DNA of 12,744 bases, taken from 66-474 sp036759545 (GTDB taxonomy: Bacteria > Pseudomonadota > Gammaproteobacteria > Xanthomonadales > Rhodanobacteraceae). Positions 1 to 6,483 of the stretch are shown here, piece after piece (the stretch's first letter is position 1; each line of letters starts with the position of its first letter). A model generated the notes under the pieces. That model had not been told where the DNA came from and ran no database searches. It saw nothing but the letters and a program-made list of their open reading frames with translations. The stretch is from the NCBI GenBank assembly GCA_036759545.1, contig DAIOUL010000072.1:1-12744 (forward strand), written 5' to 3'. The translations under genes were made by a program, and so were the position numbers.

Positions 1-417
1 GGCTTCATGACCGAGATGGCGCTGCTGCGCGCGCCGGGCGAATTCGCCGCCGGTGCGGCGCTGCGGCCGGTCAGCGACTGGATGCTCTACAACGACGGCT
101 ACACCTCGGACATCCTCAACGATCCGCAGATCGATCCGGAGGCGTACAAGACCTCATCACCGATCGAATTCGCGCAGAACTTAAGCGATCCGCTGCTGAT
201 CCAGCACGGACTGATCGACGACAACGTGCTGGCGCAGGATTCGATCCGGCTGTACCAGAAGTTCATCGAGCTGCACAAGGACAACTTCTGGATTTCGCTC
301 TACCCGATGGAACGCCACGGTTTCGAGCACGCCGATTCCTGGTACGACGAGTACCGGCGCATACACGAGCTGTTTTCGACGTATGTGAGACCCGAGAAAA
401 CATCATCCGCCAATTGA
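1..417 (+). CDS. S9 family peptidase (prolyl oligopeptidase / dipeptidyl peptidase type), C-terminal end only
   Basis: Open from the first base (Gly-Phe-Met-Thr), so this is the 3' end of a longer gene. The visible 138 residues are the end of an alpha/beta-hydrolase catalytic domain. GFMT is what normally follows the nucleophile motif GxSYGG in this family, so the catalytic Ser should lie just outside the window. The other two triad residues are present: Asp in HGLIDDNV (Asp codon 217-219) and His in MERHGF (His codon 316-318). Family members are exo- or oligopeptidases that cleave short peptides, often after proline or alanine, and many are secreted. The missing part should hold a beta-propeller domain. 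The reading frame ends in TGA at 415-417. Family assignment is firm; substrate is not. Confidence 0.9.
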   Translation, partial: GFMTEMALLRAPGEFAAGAALRPVSDWMLYNDGYTSDILNDPQIDPEAYKTSSPIEFAQNLSDPLLIQHGLIDDNVLAQDSIRLYQKFIELHKDNFWISLYPMERHGFEHADSWYDEYRRIHELFSTYVRPEKTSSAN

Positions 418-475
418 GCGCATAATCACGTCACCTGTATTTATCTCGGCTACCTCCAAAATAGGAGACGGCACC

Positions 476-1048
476 ATGCGCACCTTGGCATTTGGTCTTT
501 TCGCACTCTTTTTAATGTCCGGGGCTTCGTCTGTTTCTGCGGCAGAAAGCTCTCCACCCAGTAAAGCATCGATACGTGAATTGCTCGAGGCGACGCACGC
601 GCACAAACTGGTGGACACCATGATGAGCCAGATGGATGGCTTGCTGCGGAAATCCGTTCAACAGGCAATGTCGGGGCAACCGGTTGATGCGGGTGAGCAG
701 AAGATTATCGACGCGCAAATAACCAAGTTGAACGACCTGCTGAAGCAGCAAATGTCATGGGACAAAATGGAGCCGATGTATATCGATCTCTACCGCCAGA
801 CCTTCACTCAAAAAGAGGTCAACGACATACTTGCCTTTTACCGGACTCCGTCAGGCCAATCGATGATCGAAAAAATGCCAGTGCTCATGACACGCGTCAT
901 GCAAACGGCGCAAAGCATGGTGGCTACCCTCATGCCGCAATTGCAGAAGATCAACCGAGATACTGTCAGTGCGCTTCAGGCTTATGAAGCCCGCAAGACA
1001 ATTGCACCTGGTCGAGCGCCGAACACAGCGGCAAGCAGCGGTAAATAA
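476..1048 (+). CDS. Secreted DUF2059-domain protein of unknown function
   Basis: A 190-residue protein. The first 22 residues look like a Sec signal peptide (MRTLAF, a hydrophobic core, then VSA before AES), so it should be periplasmic. Residues about 96-155 match the pattern of DUF2059: DKMEPMYIDLYRQTF, then KEVNDILAFYRTPSGQSM and a run of Met-rich helix. The biochemical role of this domain is not known to me. The protein appears all-helical, and its tail (residues about 170-190) is low-complexity and basic. The ATG is fixed by a good ribosome site, AGGAGA at 463-468. A weak promoter-like pair (TTGAGC at 414, TATTTA at 438) overlaps the end of the upstream peptidase gene; I do not trust it enough to list separately. 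The gene faces a convergent neighbour, with no clear terminator in the 52-base gap. Confidence 0.85.
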   Translation: MRTLAFGLFALFLMSGASSVSAAESSPPSKASIRELLEATHAHKLVDTMMSQMDGLLRKSVQQAMSGQPVDAGEQKIIDAQITKLNDLLKQQMSWDKMEPMYIDLYRQTFTQKEVNDILAFYRTPSGQSMIEKMPVLMTRVMQTAQSMVATLMPQLQKINRDTVSALQAYEARKTIAPGRAPNTAASSGK

Positions 1049-1100
1049 GATCAATTCAAAAGGGCATGCGTCGATCGAGTTCTTGGCGCAATCGCAGCAT

Positions 1101-1790
1101 TCAAACCCGCCCCACCACCGGAATCAGCGCGCCGGTGATCGCCGAAGCCTGATCGGAAATCAGGAACAGGATCACGTCGGCGAGCTGCTGCGGTTTGATC
1201 CATTTGCTGAAATCGGCTTTGGGCATGTCCTTGCGGTTGGCCGGCGTATCGATGGTCGAAGGCAGCACGGCGTTGACGGTGATATCGCGCTCCTTCAATT
1301 CTTCCGCCAGCGACTCGGTGAAACGCATCACCCCTGATTTCGATGCGGTATATGCACCCACTCCGGCGCCGGCCTTCAATGCGGACAGCGCGCCGACGTT
1401 GACGATGCGGCCGCCTTTGCGCAAGTACGCGAGCGCGGCCTGCGATGCCGCGACCGCGGTGCGCAGGTTGACGTGATAGAGAAAATCCCAGGTTTCCAGC
1501 TTGCCATCGGCCAGTGTTTCCCAACGGAATGTTCCCGCGATATTGACCAATGCATCCAGACCGCCGAGTTTGTTCGCCGCGGCCTCGATCGCCTGCTTCG
1601 CAGAAGCGGCGTCTGACAGATCCACGCCGCCGAACCTTTGCGCCTTGCCGAGATCGACGCCCATCGGCGGCGCTTCCGCACGATCGATCGCCGCGACATT
1701 GGCGCCGGCTTGCAGCGCGGCCTGCACAACCGCTGTGCCCAGCGCGCCGAACGCGCCGGTGATGATGATGCGCTTTTCCTTCAAGTCCAT
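1101..1790 (-). CDS. Short-chain dehydrogenase/reductase (SDR), classical type
   Basis: A 229-residue Rossmann-fold oxidoreductase with all landmarks of classical SDRs: the dinucleotide-binding TGAFGALG (residues 11-18), NIAG (82-85, equivalent to NNAG), and the catalytic tetrad Asn107, Ser135, Tyr146 and Lys150 (YTASK). Asp35 at the end of the second beta strand usually favours NAD(H) over NADP(H). The C-terminus (SAITGALIPVVGRV) is the usual SDR ending near the active site. The substrate cannot be read from sequence. The start is supported by AGGAGA at 1797-1802 (complement), about five bases before the ATG. It is a single gene, convergent with the DUF2059 gene and divergent from the cytochrome gene; nothing nearby suggests its pathway. 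Confidence 0.93.
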   Translation of the reverse strand: MDLKEKRIIITGAFGALGTAVVQAALQAGANVAAIDRAEAPPMGVDLGKAQRFGGVDLSDAASAKQAIEAAANKLGGLDALVNIAGTFRWETLADGKLETWDFLYHVNLRTAVAASQAALAYLRKGGRIVNVGALSALKAGAGVGAYTASKSGVMRFTESLAEELKERDITVNAVLPSTIDTPANRKDMPKADFSKWIKPQQLADVILFLISDQASAITGALIPVVGRV

Positions 1791-1811
1791 GGCAACTCTC
1801 CTGGCAAGCGG

Positions 1812-1879
1812 CCCCTCACCCCAATCCTCTCCCCGTCGGGGGGAGGAAGACGAGCGCGCAGCGCGGGTGGGTCAGGGGG
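1812..1879. repeat. G/C-rich palindromic intergenic repeat (REP/MITE-like)
   Basis: The outer arm CCCCTCACCC (1812-1821) pairs with GGGTCAGGGG (1869-1878) with one mismatch. The inner arm TCCTCTCCCC (1825-1834) pairs with GGGGGGAGGA (1838-1847), also with one mismatch, and a small GCGCG hairpin follows at about 1854-1864. Sequences of the form CCCTCACCCCAATCCTCTCCCC with a hairpin are widespread dispersed repeats between genes of Xanthomonadales and other proteobacteria; that is recalled knowledge, not searched. It lies in the spacer between the divergent SDR and cytochrome genes, so it is not a terminator for either. Confidence 0.6.
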
Positions 1880-1899
1880 AGCATAGCCATATCACATGT

Positions 1900-1913
1900 C
1901 GAATTGAAATTCG
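1900..1913. promoter_or_regulatory. Perfect 6-bp dyad in the divergent SDR/cytochrome spacer, possible operator
   Basis: CGAATT-GA-AATTCG is a perfect inverted repeat with a two-base centre. It is A/T-rich within G/C-rich surroundings and lies 56 bases upstream of the cytochrome start. A regulator site controlling the redox pair is possible, but no convincing -35/-10 pair lies next to it and the match is short. Confidence 0.25.
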
Positions 1914-1968
1914 TTCACGATTCCCCCGGTCTGCATTCGGAGTAAGCTCGCCGGCAGCGGGGACATCC

Positions 1969-2865
1969 ATGCAGAGTGCGAACGACGCCGCAGGACCGGA
2001 AGATGCCGCGCCACTCGAAGGCGGCGTCAAGCCGCCGCCGCGCGTGACGGATCGCGTGCGCGTGATCTACCGCCACCGCCTGCCGGTGCGGATCATGCAC
2101 TGGATCAATGCGATCTGCCTGCTGGTGCTGCTGGGCAGCGGCCTGCAGATTTTCAACGCGCATCCCGCGCTGTATTGGGGCCAGAAATCCACTTTCGACA
2201 AGCCGCTGCTGGCGATGGGTGCGCAGCGGGACGCACAAGGAAAATGGCGCGGCGTCACTACGATCGGCTCGCGCAAGTTCGACACCACCGGCGTGTTCGG
2301 ACTCTCCGACATGGATGGACGGCAGATGATGCGCGGGTTCCCTGCATGGATGACGATTCCCGGCCCGCAATGGCTTTCGATGGGCCGGCGCTGGCATTTC
2401 TTCTTTGCGTGGTTGTTCGTGATCAACGGACTCTGCTTCGCCGCATACGCGCTGGCCGGAAGGCACTTTCGCAATGATCTGGTGCCGACAAAGACCGACT
2501 GGCGCGGCATCGGACGCTCCATCGTCGATCATGCGCTGCTGCGGCATCCGAAAGGCGAAGCGGCGGCGCGCTACAACGTGCTGCAGAAACTCACCTACCT
2601 GATCGTGATCTTCGGTTTCGGGCCGCTGATCGTGCTGATGGGGCTGGCCATGTCGCCGCGCATGGATTCGGTGCTGGGCTGGCTGGTGGATCTGGTCGGC
2701 GGCCGGCAATCCGCACGCACGATCCACTTCATTCTGGCTTGGGGCTTCGTCGCGTTTTTCCTGATCCACATCTTCGAGGTGCTGGTGAGCGGCGCGGGCA
2801 ACGAATTGCGCTCGATCATCACCGGACGTTTTGCCATCCATGACGAGCAAGACGATGAGCAGTGA
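1969..2865 (+). CDS. Cytochrome b561-type membrane electron carrier (di-heme b subunit)
   Basis: A 298-residue integral membrane protein of the hydrogenase/thiosulfate-reductase cytochrome b561 class. Four histidines sit where heme b ligands are expected: His44 (IMHW, first TM), His143 (WHFFFAW), His253 (IHFILAW) and His267 (LIHIFEV). Hydrophobic segments lie around residues 46-60, 143-165, 205-227 and 250-272, with a long soluble loop between the first two. It should pass electrons between quinones and the next gene's product. The ATG at 1969 is chosen because upstream in-frame codons overlap the SDR gene and read as non-natural low-complexity protein. A weak GGGGA at 1959-1963 precedes it. 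Its 3' end overlaps the Mo-enzyme gene, which indicates co-translation. A transmembrane anchor for another redox partner is the only real alternative. Confidence 0.85.
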   Translation: MQSANDAAGPEDAAPLEGGVKPPPRVTDRVRVIYRHRLPVRIMHWINAICLLVLLGSGLQIFNAHPALYWGQKSTFDKPLLAMGAQRDAQGKWRGVTTIGSRKFDTTGVFGLSDMDGRQMMRGFPAWMTIPGPQWLSMGRRWHFFFAWLFVINGLCFAAYALAGRHFRNDLVPTKTDWRGIGRSIVDHALLRHPKGEAAARYNVLQKLTYLIVIFGFGPLIVLMGLAMSPRMDSVLGWLVDLVGGRQSARTIHFILAWGFVAFFLIHIFEVLVSGAGNELRSIITGRFAIHDEQDDEQ

Positions 2866-3625
2866 CCGTCGCCGCTTCCTGCGCAACGCATTGACCCTCG
2901 CAGGCGCGGGCCTGCTGGCCGGTTGCGACCGGTTGTCGCAGACCGAATGGGCGCCGGATGTGCTGGCGAAGGCGGAAACCCTTTCGCACACGGTGCAACG
3001 CGCGCTGACGCGCAACGCGCTGGCGCGCGAGTACACGGAGGCCGAAATTTCGCCGGTGTTCCGCGCCAACGGCAGCACCAATCCGCAGACGCCGGAATAT
3101 CTCGCGCTAGGAAAGAACGGTTTTCGCGATTACCGGTTGCAGGTCGACGGGCTGGTGGCTCATCCGCTGTCGTTCTCGCTGGCGCAGTTGCGTGCCTTGC
3201 CTTCGCGCACGCAGATCACGCGCCACGATTGTGTGGAAGGCTGGAGCGTGATTGGCAAATGGAAAGGCGTGCAGTTGTCGCGGGTGCTCGAATTGACGCG
3301 GCCGCGCACCGACGCAAGATACGTGGTGTTCCGCTGCTTCGACCGCATGGACGACGGCGGCGAGGACGGCGGCACGCCTTACTACGAGAGCATCGGTTTC
3401 GATGACGCATATCATCCGCAAACGCTGCTGGCGTACGAGTTGAACGACAAACCTTTGCCTGTCGCCAACGGCGCGCCGCTGCGCGCGCGCATCGAACGCC
3501 AGCTCGGCTACAAGCAGGCGAAATACATCTCCTCCATCGAACTGGTCGCTTCGCTCGACGATATCGGCGACGGCAACGGCGGCTACTGGGAAGATCAGGG
3601 TTACGAGTGGTACGCCGGGATTTAG
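2840..3625 (+). CDS. Tat-exported molybdenum-cofactor oxidoreductase, sulfite-oxidase fold, predicted lipoprotein
   Basis: A 261-residue periplasmic oxidoreductase. The N-terminus has a twin-arginine signal (SSDRRRFLRN) followed by a hydrophobic stretch ending in a lipobox (LLAGC), so a folded cofactor-bearing lipoprotein is expected. The Mo-binding domain covers roughly residues 90-245. Cys131 in HDCVEGW is the expected thiolate ligand of the pyranopterin molybdenum, and the later GAPLRARIERQLGYKQAKY block is typical of the sulfite oxidase/MsrP superfamily. The natural substrate cannot be inferred; sulfite and oxidised methionine are known for relatives. Start choice is uncertain: ATG 2840 overlaps the cytochrome gene by 26 bases, and ATG 2855 (MSSDRRR) by 11. 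Neither has a strong ribosome site, so coupling to the upstream gene is likely. The TAG stop is formed by the first bases of the following repeat. Confidence 0.88.
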   Translation: MTSKTMSSDRRRFLRNALTLAGAGLLAGCDRLSQTEWAPDVLAKAETLSHTVQRALTRNALAREYTEAEISPVFRANGSTNPQTPEYLALGKNGFRDYRLQVDGLVAHPLSFSLAQLRALPSRTQITRHDCVEGWSVIGKWKGVQLSRVLELTRPRTDARYVVFRCFDRMDDGGEDGGTPYYESIGFDDAYHPQTLLAYELNDKPLPVANGAPLRARIERQLGYKQAKYISSIELVASLDDIGDGNGGYWEDQGYEWYAGI

Positions 3626-3844
3626 GAATCGCTGCAAAGCTCGCGCTCGACCTGATTCAATCGACAAGACACACGCCGGCGGTGCGAGGATCGGGCCCGG
3701 TACAAGGGCGTACCGCTTTGCGGGCCAAGAAATCCTCACGCACTGACGTGTACGCTCCGGTTCCTGCGCTCCGGCGTGGCGCAACCATGGAGCCTTTTCG
3801 CCATGGATGGCAGCTTCGCTCGCTACGCTTTGCAGCGATTCCTA
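3623..3844. mobile_element. 222-bp MITE-like nested palindrome with perfect 18-bp terminal inverted repeats
   Basis: TAGGAATCGCTGCAAAGC (3623-3640) is repeated exactly as its reverse complement at 3827-3844. Inside are further paired arms in concentric order: CACGCCGG (3672-3679) with CCGGCGTG (3771-3778); GTGCG (3682-3686) with CGCAC (3739-3743); AGGAT (3687-3691) with ATCCT (3732-3736); GGCCC (3694-3698) with GGGCC (3722-3726); GGTAC (3699-3703) with GTACC (3710-3714). The whole unit could fold into one long hairpin. No protein is plausible within it and no clear target duplication flanks it. Size and symmetry fit a nonautonomous transposable element, or a structured terminator shared by the two convergent genes. 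It fills the entire gap between them. Confidence 0.6.
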
Positions 3845-3848
3845 CTCA

Positions 3849-4334
3849 CTAGCCGCGGAATCGCACACCTACCAGCAACATCGTCTCGCCGAGATTCCGG
3901 CCGCCGCCGAGCAGGTGCGCATTGGAAATGTGCCGCACCAGTCCGATGAAGCGTCCATGCTCCCAGCCCAGGCTGGTCATGAACTCGAAGCGGCTGGAGA
4001 GCGCGTCGGTACGCGTGCTGGTGGCCGCGATCTGCTCGCTGAAGAACAAGCCATCGCTGCGGCCATAACGCGCACCGGCGGCGGCCAGATACACGGTGTG
4101 GTCGAAATTCTCGCCTGTCACCTGGCGCGAGCCGATCCCGCCGACGCTCGCGACGGGCACCCAATGCGCGTGGCCGTCGTCCGCAGGCGTTCCGGATACG
4201 CCGGCGAACAACGCGGGCGCCCAGCGCAATCCCGCGGTCGCGCTGCCGCCACCCACCACGTGGAAATCCGCGGCTTGTGCGGAACAGGCCGCGCACAACA
4301 GCACAGGAAGCGTTCCGTGCAACAACCATCGCAT
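3849..4334 (-). CDS. pagL: PagL-like lipid A 3-O-deacylase, outer-membrane beta-barrel
   Basis: A 161-residue protein with a Sec signal peptide (MRWLLHG, hydrophobic core, AQA before ADF at residue 22). The mature part has alternating beta-strand patterning and ends in a strand with terminal aromatic (LLVGVRFRG), as in small outer-membrane barrels. The block RHISNAHLLGGGRNLGE contains the residues expected for PagL enzymes: His135, Ser137, the following Asn138 and Glu150 as catalytic triad and support. PagL removes the 3-O acyl chain from lipid A in the outer leaflet, which alters recognition of the LPS and membrane permeability. An AAGGAAG ribosome site fixes the start; an upstream ATG at 4388 would lengthen it by 18 residues ahead of the signal peptide and is rejected. 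It is transcribed divergently from the efflux operon across a 125-base spacer. Confidence 0.82.
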   Translation of the reverse strand: MRWLLHGTLPVLLCAACSAQAADFHVVGGGSATAGLRWAPALFAGVSGTPADDGHAHWVPVASVGGIGSRQVTGENFDHTVYLAAAGARYGRSDGLFFSEQIAATSTRTDALSSRFEFMTSLGWEHGRFIGLVRHISNAHLLGGGRNLGETMLLVGVRFRG

Positions 4335-4340
4335 GTTGGT

Positions 4341-4347
4341 CTTCCTT
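4341..4347 (-). promoter_or_regulatory. Ribosome binding site deciding the pagL-like start
   Basis: The complement reads AAGGAAG, six bases before the ATG at 4334. It selects this start over the in-frame ATG at 4388 and places the signal peptide exactly at the N-terminus. Confidence 0.75.
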
Positions 4348-4414
4348 GATGACGAACGGCGTTCCAGCTTAAGCGCATCGACGGTCAAGGATTCGTGAGC
4401 ATCCGTTTACCGCT

Positions 4415-4439
4415 CAATTATTGCCTTGACAACTATTGC
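4415..4439. promoter_or_regulatory. Paired near-palindromic 10-mers around the marR -35 box, candidate MarR operators
   Basis: CAATTATTGC (4415-4424) and CAACTATTGC (4430-4439) differ at one base and repeat with a 15-base period. The first nine bases of copy one form a perfect dyad, CAAT-T-ATTG. Copy two overlaps the last two bases of the -35 hexamer, so a bound dimer would block polymerase. MarR proteins commonly repress their own operon through such A/T-rich dyads; binding by this particular protein is inference. Confidence 0.45.
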
Positions 4440-4453
4440 TGCGGCTATATAAT
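4426..4453 (+). promoter_or_regulatory. Consensus sigma-70 promoter of the efflux operon
   Basis: TTGACA at 4426-4431 and TATAAT at 4448-4453 are both exact consensus hexamers, with a 16-base spacer. The expected start, about seven bases past the -10 box, is A4460, which is also the first base of the marR ATG. The transcript is therefore predicted to be leaderless, or nearly so. Confidence 0.8.
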
Positions 4454-4459
4454 GCACGG

Positions 4460-4909
4460 ATGCCCGCGAAGCAGTCCACCACTCCGTTCCAGTTGTGCAG
4501 CCTGATCGGCCGCATCCGCAACGAGTTGCATAACAACATCGAGCAGGAGCTGACGCGCCAGGGCTTCGAGCTCGGCTTCACCCAGTACGTCGCATTGAAG
4601 AAGCTCGGCACCGAGGGTCCGATGACTGCCGGCGAGCTGGCTCGGCTTCTGCATCACAACCCCGGCGCGCTGACGCGGCTGCTGGACAAGCTGGAGCAGC
4701 AGGACTACCTGCGGCGCGTGCCCGACCCGGCCGACCGCCGCGCGCTGCGCATTGAACTGACGCCCAGTGGCCGCACGTTGTGGAAACGCATCAACGCCTG
4801 CGGCGAACGTGTGGCGCAGCGTGCGCTGGACCGCAGCACCGACAAGGAACGTGCCCAATTGCAGACGTTGCTCAACCGCGTGCTCGACAACTTGCGCCAG
4901 CCGGCCTGA
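4460..4909 (+). CDS. MarR-family transcriptional regulator of the efflux operon (EmrR-like)
   Basis: A 149-residue winged helix-turn-helix protein. The DNA-binding part is residues about 54-100: MTAGELARLLHHNPGALTRL supplies the helix-turn-helix, and DPADRRALRIELT is the conserved MarR wing with its Asp/Arg pair. The flanking helices form the dimer interface and ligand pocket. MarR proteins usually repress a neighbouring operon until a small aromatic compound binds, and this gene is the first of a drug-efflux operon. The start at ATG 4460 is chosen over TTG 4436 because the latter lies between the -35 and -10 boxes of the promoter and could not be in its mRNA. No ribosome site exists upstream, consistent with leaderless translation. 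Cys13 and Cys115 are the only cysteines. Confidence 0.92.
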   Translation: MPAKQSTTPFQLCSLIGRIRNELHNNIEQELTRQGFELGFTQYVALKKLGTEGPMTAGELARLLHHNPGALTRLLDKLEQQDYLRRVPDPADRRALRIELTPSGRTLWKRINACGERVAQRALDRSTDKERAQLQTLLNRVLDNLRQPA

Positions 4910-4965
4910 CCGGTCACGCAGGCGGGCCGCAGAACGTCCAACAAGAACAACTCACGACGCCATCA

Positions 4966-6483
4966 ATGTCCAGCCACCGTCCCATGCGTGTCCGTGCACC
5001 GTTCGCCGCCTTCACCGCCGCGATATTGCTGGCGGGTTGCGCCAGCATACACGGCTTGAAACCGCAGCAGCACGCCCTGGATGATTCCTCGCTCGCAGCG
5101 CAACGCAGCCTGGACGGCGTTCGAATCGACCGCGCCGCGTGGCCCGCCCAGGACTGGTGGAAGGCGTATCACGACGAGCAGTTGAATGCGCTGGTCGGCG
5201 AGGCACTGGCCGGCAATCCCGATCTCGCCATCGCCGATGCGCGTGCACGCGAAGCAATCGCGCAAGCCGGCATCGTCGACGCCGCTCGCAAGCCATCCCT
5301 GAGCGCGACCGGCAGCGTCGCCGGCGCGAAAATTCCCACCACGCTGCTGCCGGAACCGTTCGGCGGCCACTTCGGCGTGGCGAAGTACGGCATCGCCGAT
5401 TTCAAATGGGATTTCGACATCTGGGGCGGCAAGCGTGCGGCGTGGCAGGCCGCGCTCGGCAACGCGCGCGCTGCGGAAATCGACGCGCGAGCTGCGCGGC
5501 TGATGCTGGCGGCGGAGGTGGTCGGCGCCTATGCCGCACTGGCCGACGCTTACGCGCAGCGCGATCTTGCGCGACAGGAATTGCAGCGCGCGCTTAGCTT
5601 CGGGCAACTGACGGCCCAACGCGTGCGTGCCGGCATCGACAGCAAGTTCCAGCAGACGCAGATCACGGCCGAGATCGCAGACGCACAGGCGCAACTCGCC
5701 GCGGCGGAAAACGGCGTGAAGTCTTCGGCCACCGCCTTGGCGGTGCTGCTGGGCCGCGGTCCGGATCGCGCGCTGGGTATCGCGCGTCCCAAACCGCTGC
5801 CGGTGAACGCGATCGCGTTGCCTTCTAATCTTCCGGCCGAACTGCTCGGCCGGCGGCCCGACGTGATCGCGGCGCGCTGGCAGGTCGAAGCCAGTGCGCA
5901 GGACATCAAGGCCGCACGCGCGGCATTCCTGCCGAATATCAACATCACCGCACTGGCCGGTTTGATCGCGGGCCCGGGCAAGAATCTGTTCCAGGCGTCC
6001 GCATCGCTCTACAGCGTGGCGCCGGCGATCAGCCTGCCGATTTTCGAAGGCGGCAAATTGCGCGCGAATCTTTCGGCCAAGGACGCGGCCTACGATCTCG
6101 CGGTCGCGCAATACAACCGGACGGTGATCGCGGCGATCAACCAGGTGGCGCAGCGCGTGGATGCGCTGCGAACGCTGGACCAGGAACTCGAACGCGAGCA
6201 GGCCGCGCAGGAAAGCGCGAACCAGGCCTATGGCCTCGCGATGCAGCGCTATCGCGGCGGCGTGGGCAATTATCTGGAAGCACTGACCGTGCGCCAGCAG
6301 TTGATCGGCGCCGAGCAGCGGGTGACCGCGCTGCAGACGCAGCGCGCGGGCGCGGAGGTGCAATTGGTCGAAGCGCTGGGCGGTGGATTCACGCCGCCGG
6401 ACGATGTTCCTTCATTGAAGCAGGCCGCCGCGCAGGCCAACGGCGACGCGCGCGCGAATGACGACAAGGCAATCAAGCAATGA
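4966..6483 (+). CDS. Outer-membrane efflux channel, NodT/OprM-type lipoprotein (EmrC-like)
   Basis: A 505-residue TolC-family channel. It begins with a lipoprotein signal (LLAGC, lipidated Cys25) and has the two repeated outer-membrane efflux units typical of NodT proteins: the first includes WWKAYHDEQLNALVGEALAGNPDL (about residues 64-87), the second starts near LLGRRPDVIAARWQVEASAQDIKAARAAFLP. Long Ala/Gln-rich helices make up the periplasmic tunnel. It forms a trimeric duct carrying substrate from the pump to the outside. Start choice is open: ATG 4966 and ATG 4984 both leave a usable signal peptide and neither has a clear ribosome site. A longer in-frame extension back to 4780 merely overlaps marR and is rejected. 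The stop overlaps the adaptor start in ATGA. Confidence 0.92.
   Translation: MSSHRPMRVRAPFAAFTAAILLAGCASIHGLKPQQHALDDSSLAAQRSLDGVRIDRAAWPAQDWWKAYHDEQLNALVGEALAGNPDLAIADARAREAIAQAGIVDAARKPSLSATGSVAGAKIPTTLLPEPFGGHFGVAKYGIADFKWDFDIWGGKRAAWQAALGNARAAEIDARAARLMLAAEVVGAYAALADAYAQRDLARQELQRALSFGQLTAQRVRAGIDSKFQQTQITAEIADAQAQLAAAENGVKSSATALAVLLGRGPDRALGIARPKPLPVNAIALPSNLPAELLGRRPDVIAARWQVEASAQDIKAARAAFLPNINITALAGLIAGPGKNLFQASASLYSVAPAISLPIFEGGKLRANLSAKDAAYDLAVAQYNRTVIAAINQVAQRVDALRTLDQELEREQAAQESANQAYGLAMQRYRGGVGNYLEALTVRQQLIGAEQRVTALQTQRAGAEVQLVEALGGGFTPPDDVPSLKQAAAQANGDARANDDKAIKQ

Noticed and set aside
1049..1100. Possible bidirectional terminator between the DUF2059 and SDR genes
   Set aside because: No stem of useful length with a T tract is visible in these 52 bases.
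1501..1968. N-terminal extension of the cytochrome gene to 1501
   Set aside because: The extra 156 codons run antisense to the SDR gene and through the palindromic repeat; the conserved protein begins only after the ATG at 1969.
3607..3852. 81-codon plus-strand frame in the spacer after the Mo enzyme
   Set aside because: It lies almost entirely within the nested palindrome, has no ribosome site and no protein-like pattern.
4384..4430. GTCAAGG / CCTTGAC inverted match in the pagL-marR spacer
   Set aside because: Seven bases separated by 33 is short enough to be chance, and one arm is simply part of the -35 region.
4963..6363. Long minus-strand open frame (466 codons) opposite the channel gene
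   Set aside because: It is a shadow of high-GC coding sequence: His/Arg-rich, with no recognisable motif or ribosome site, while the plus strand has an unmistakable TolC-family protein.
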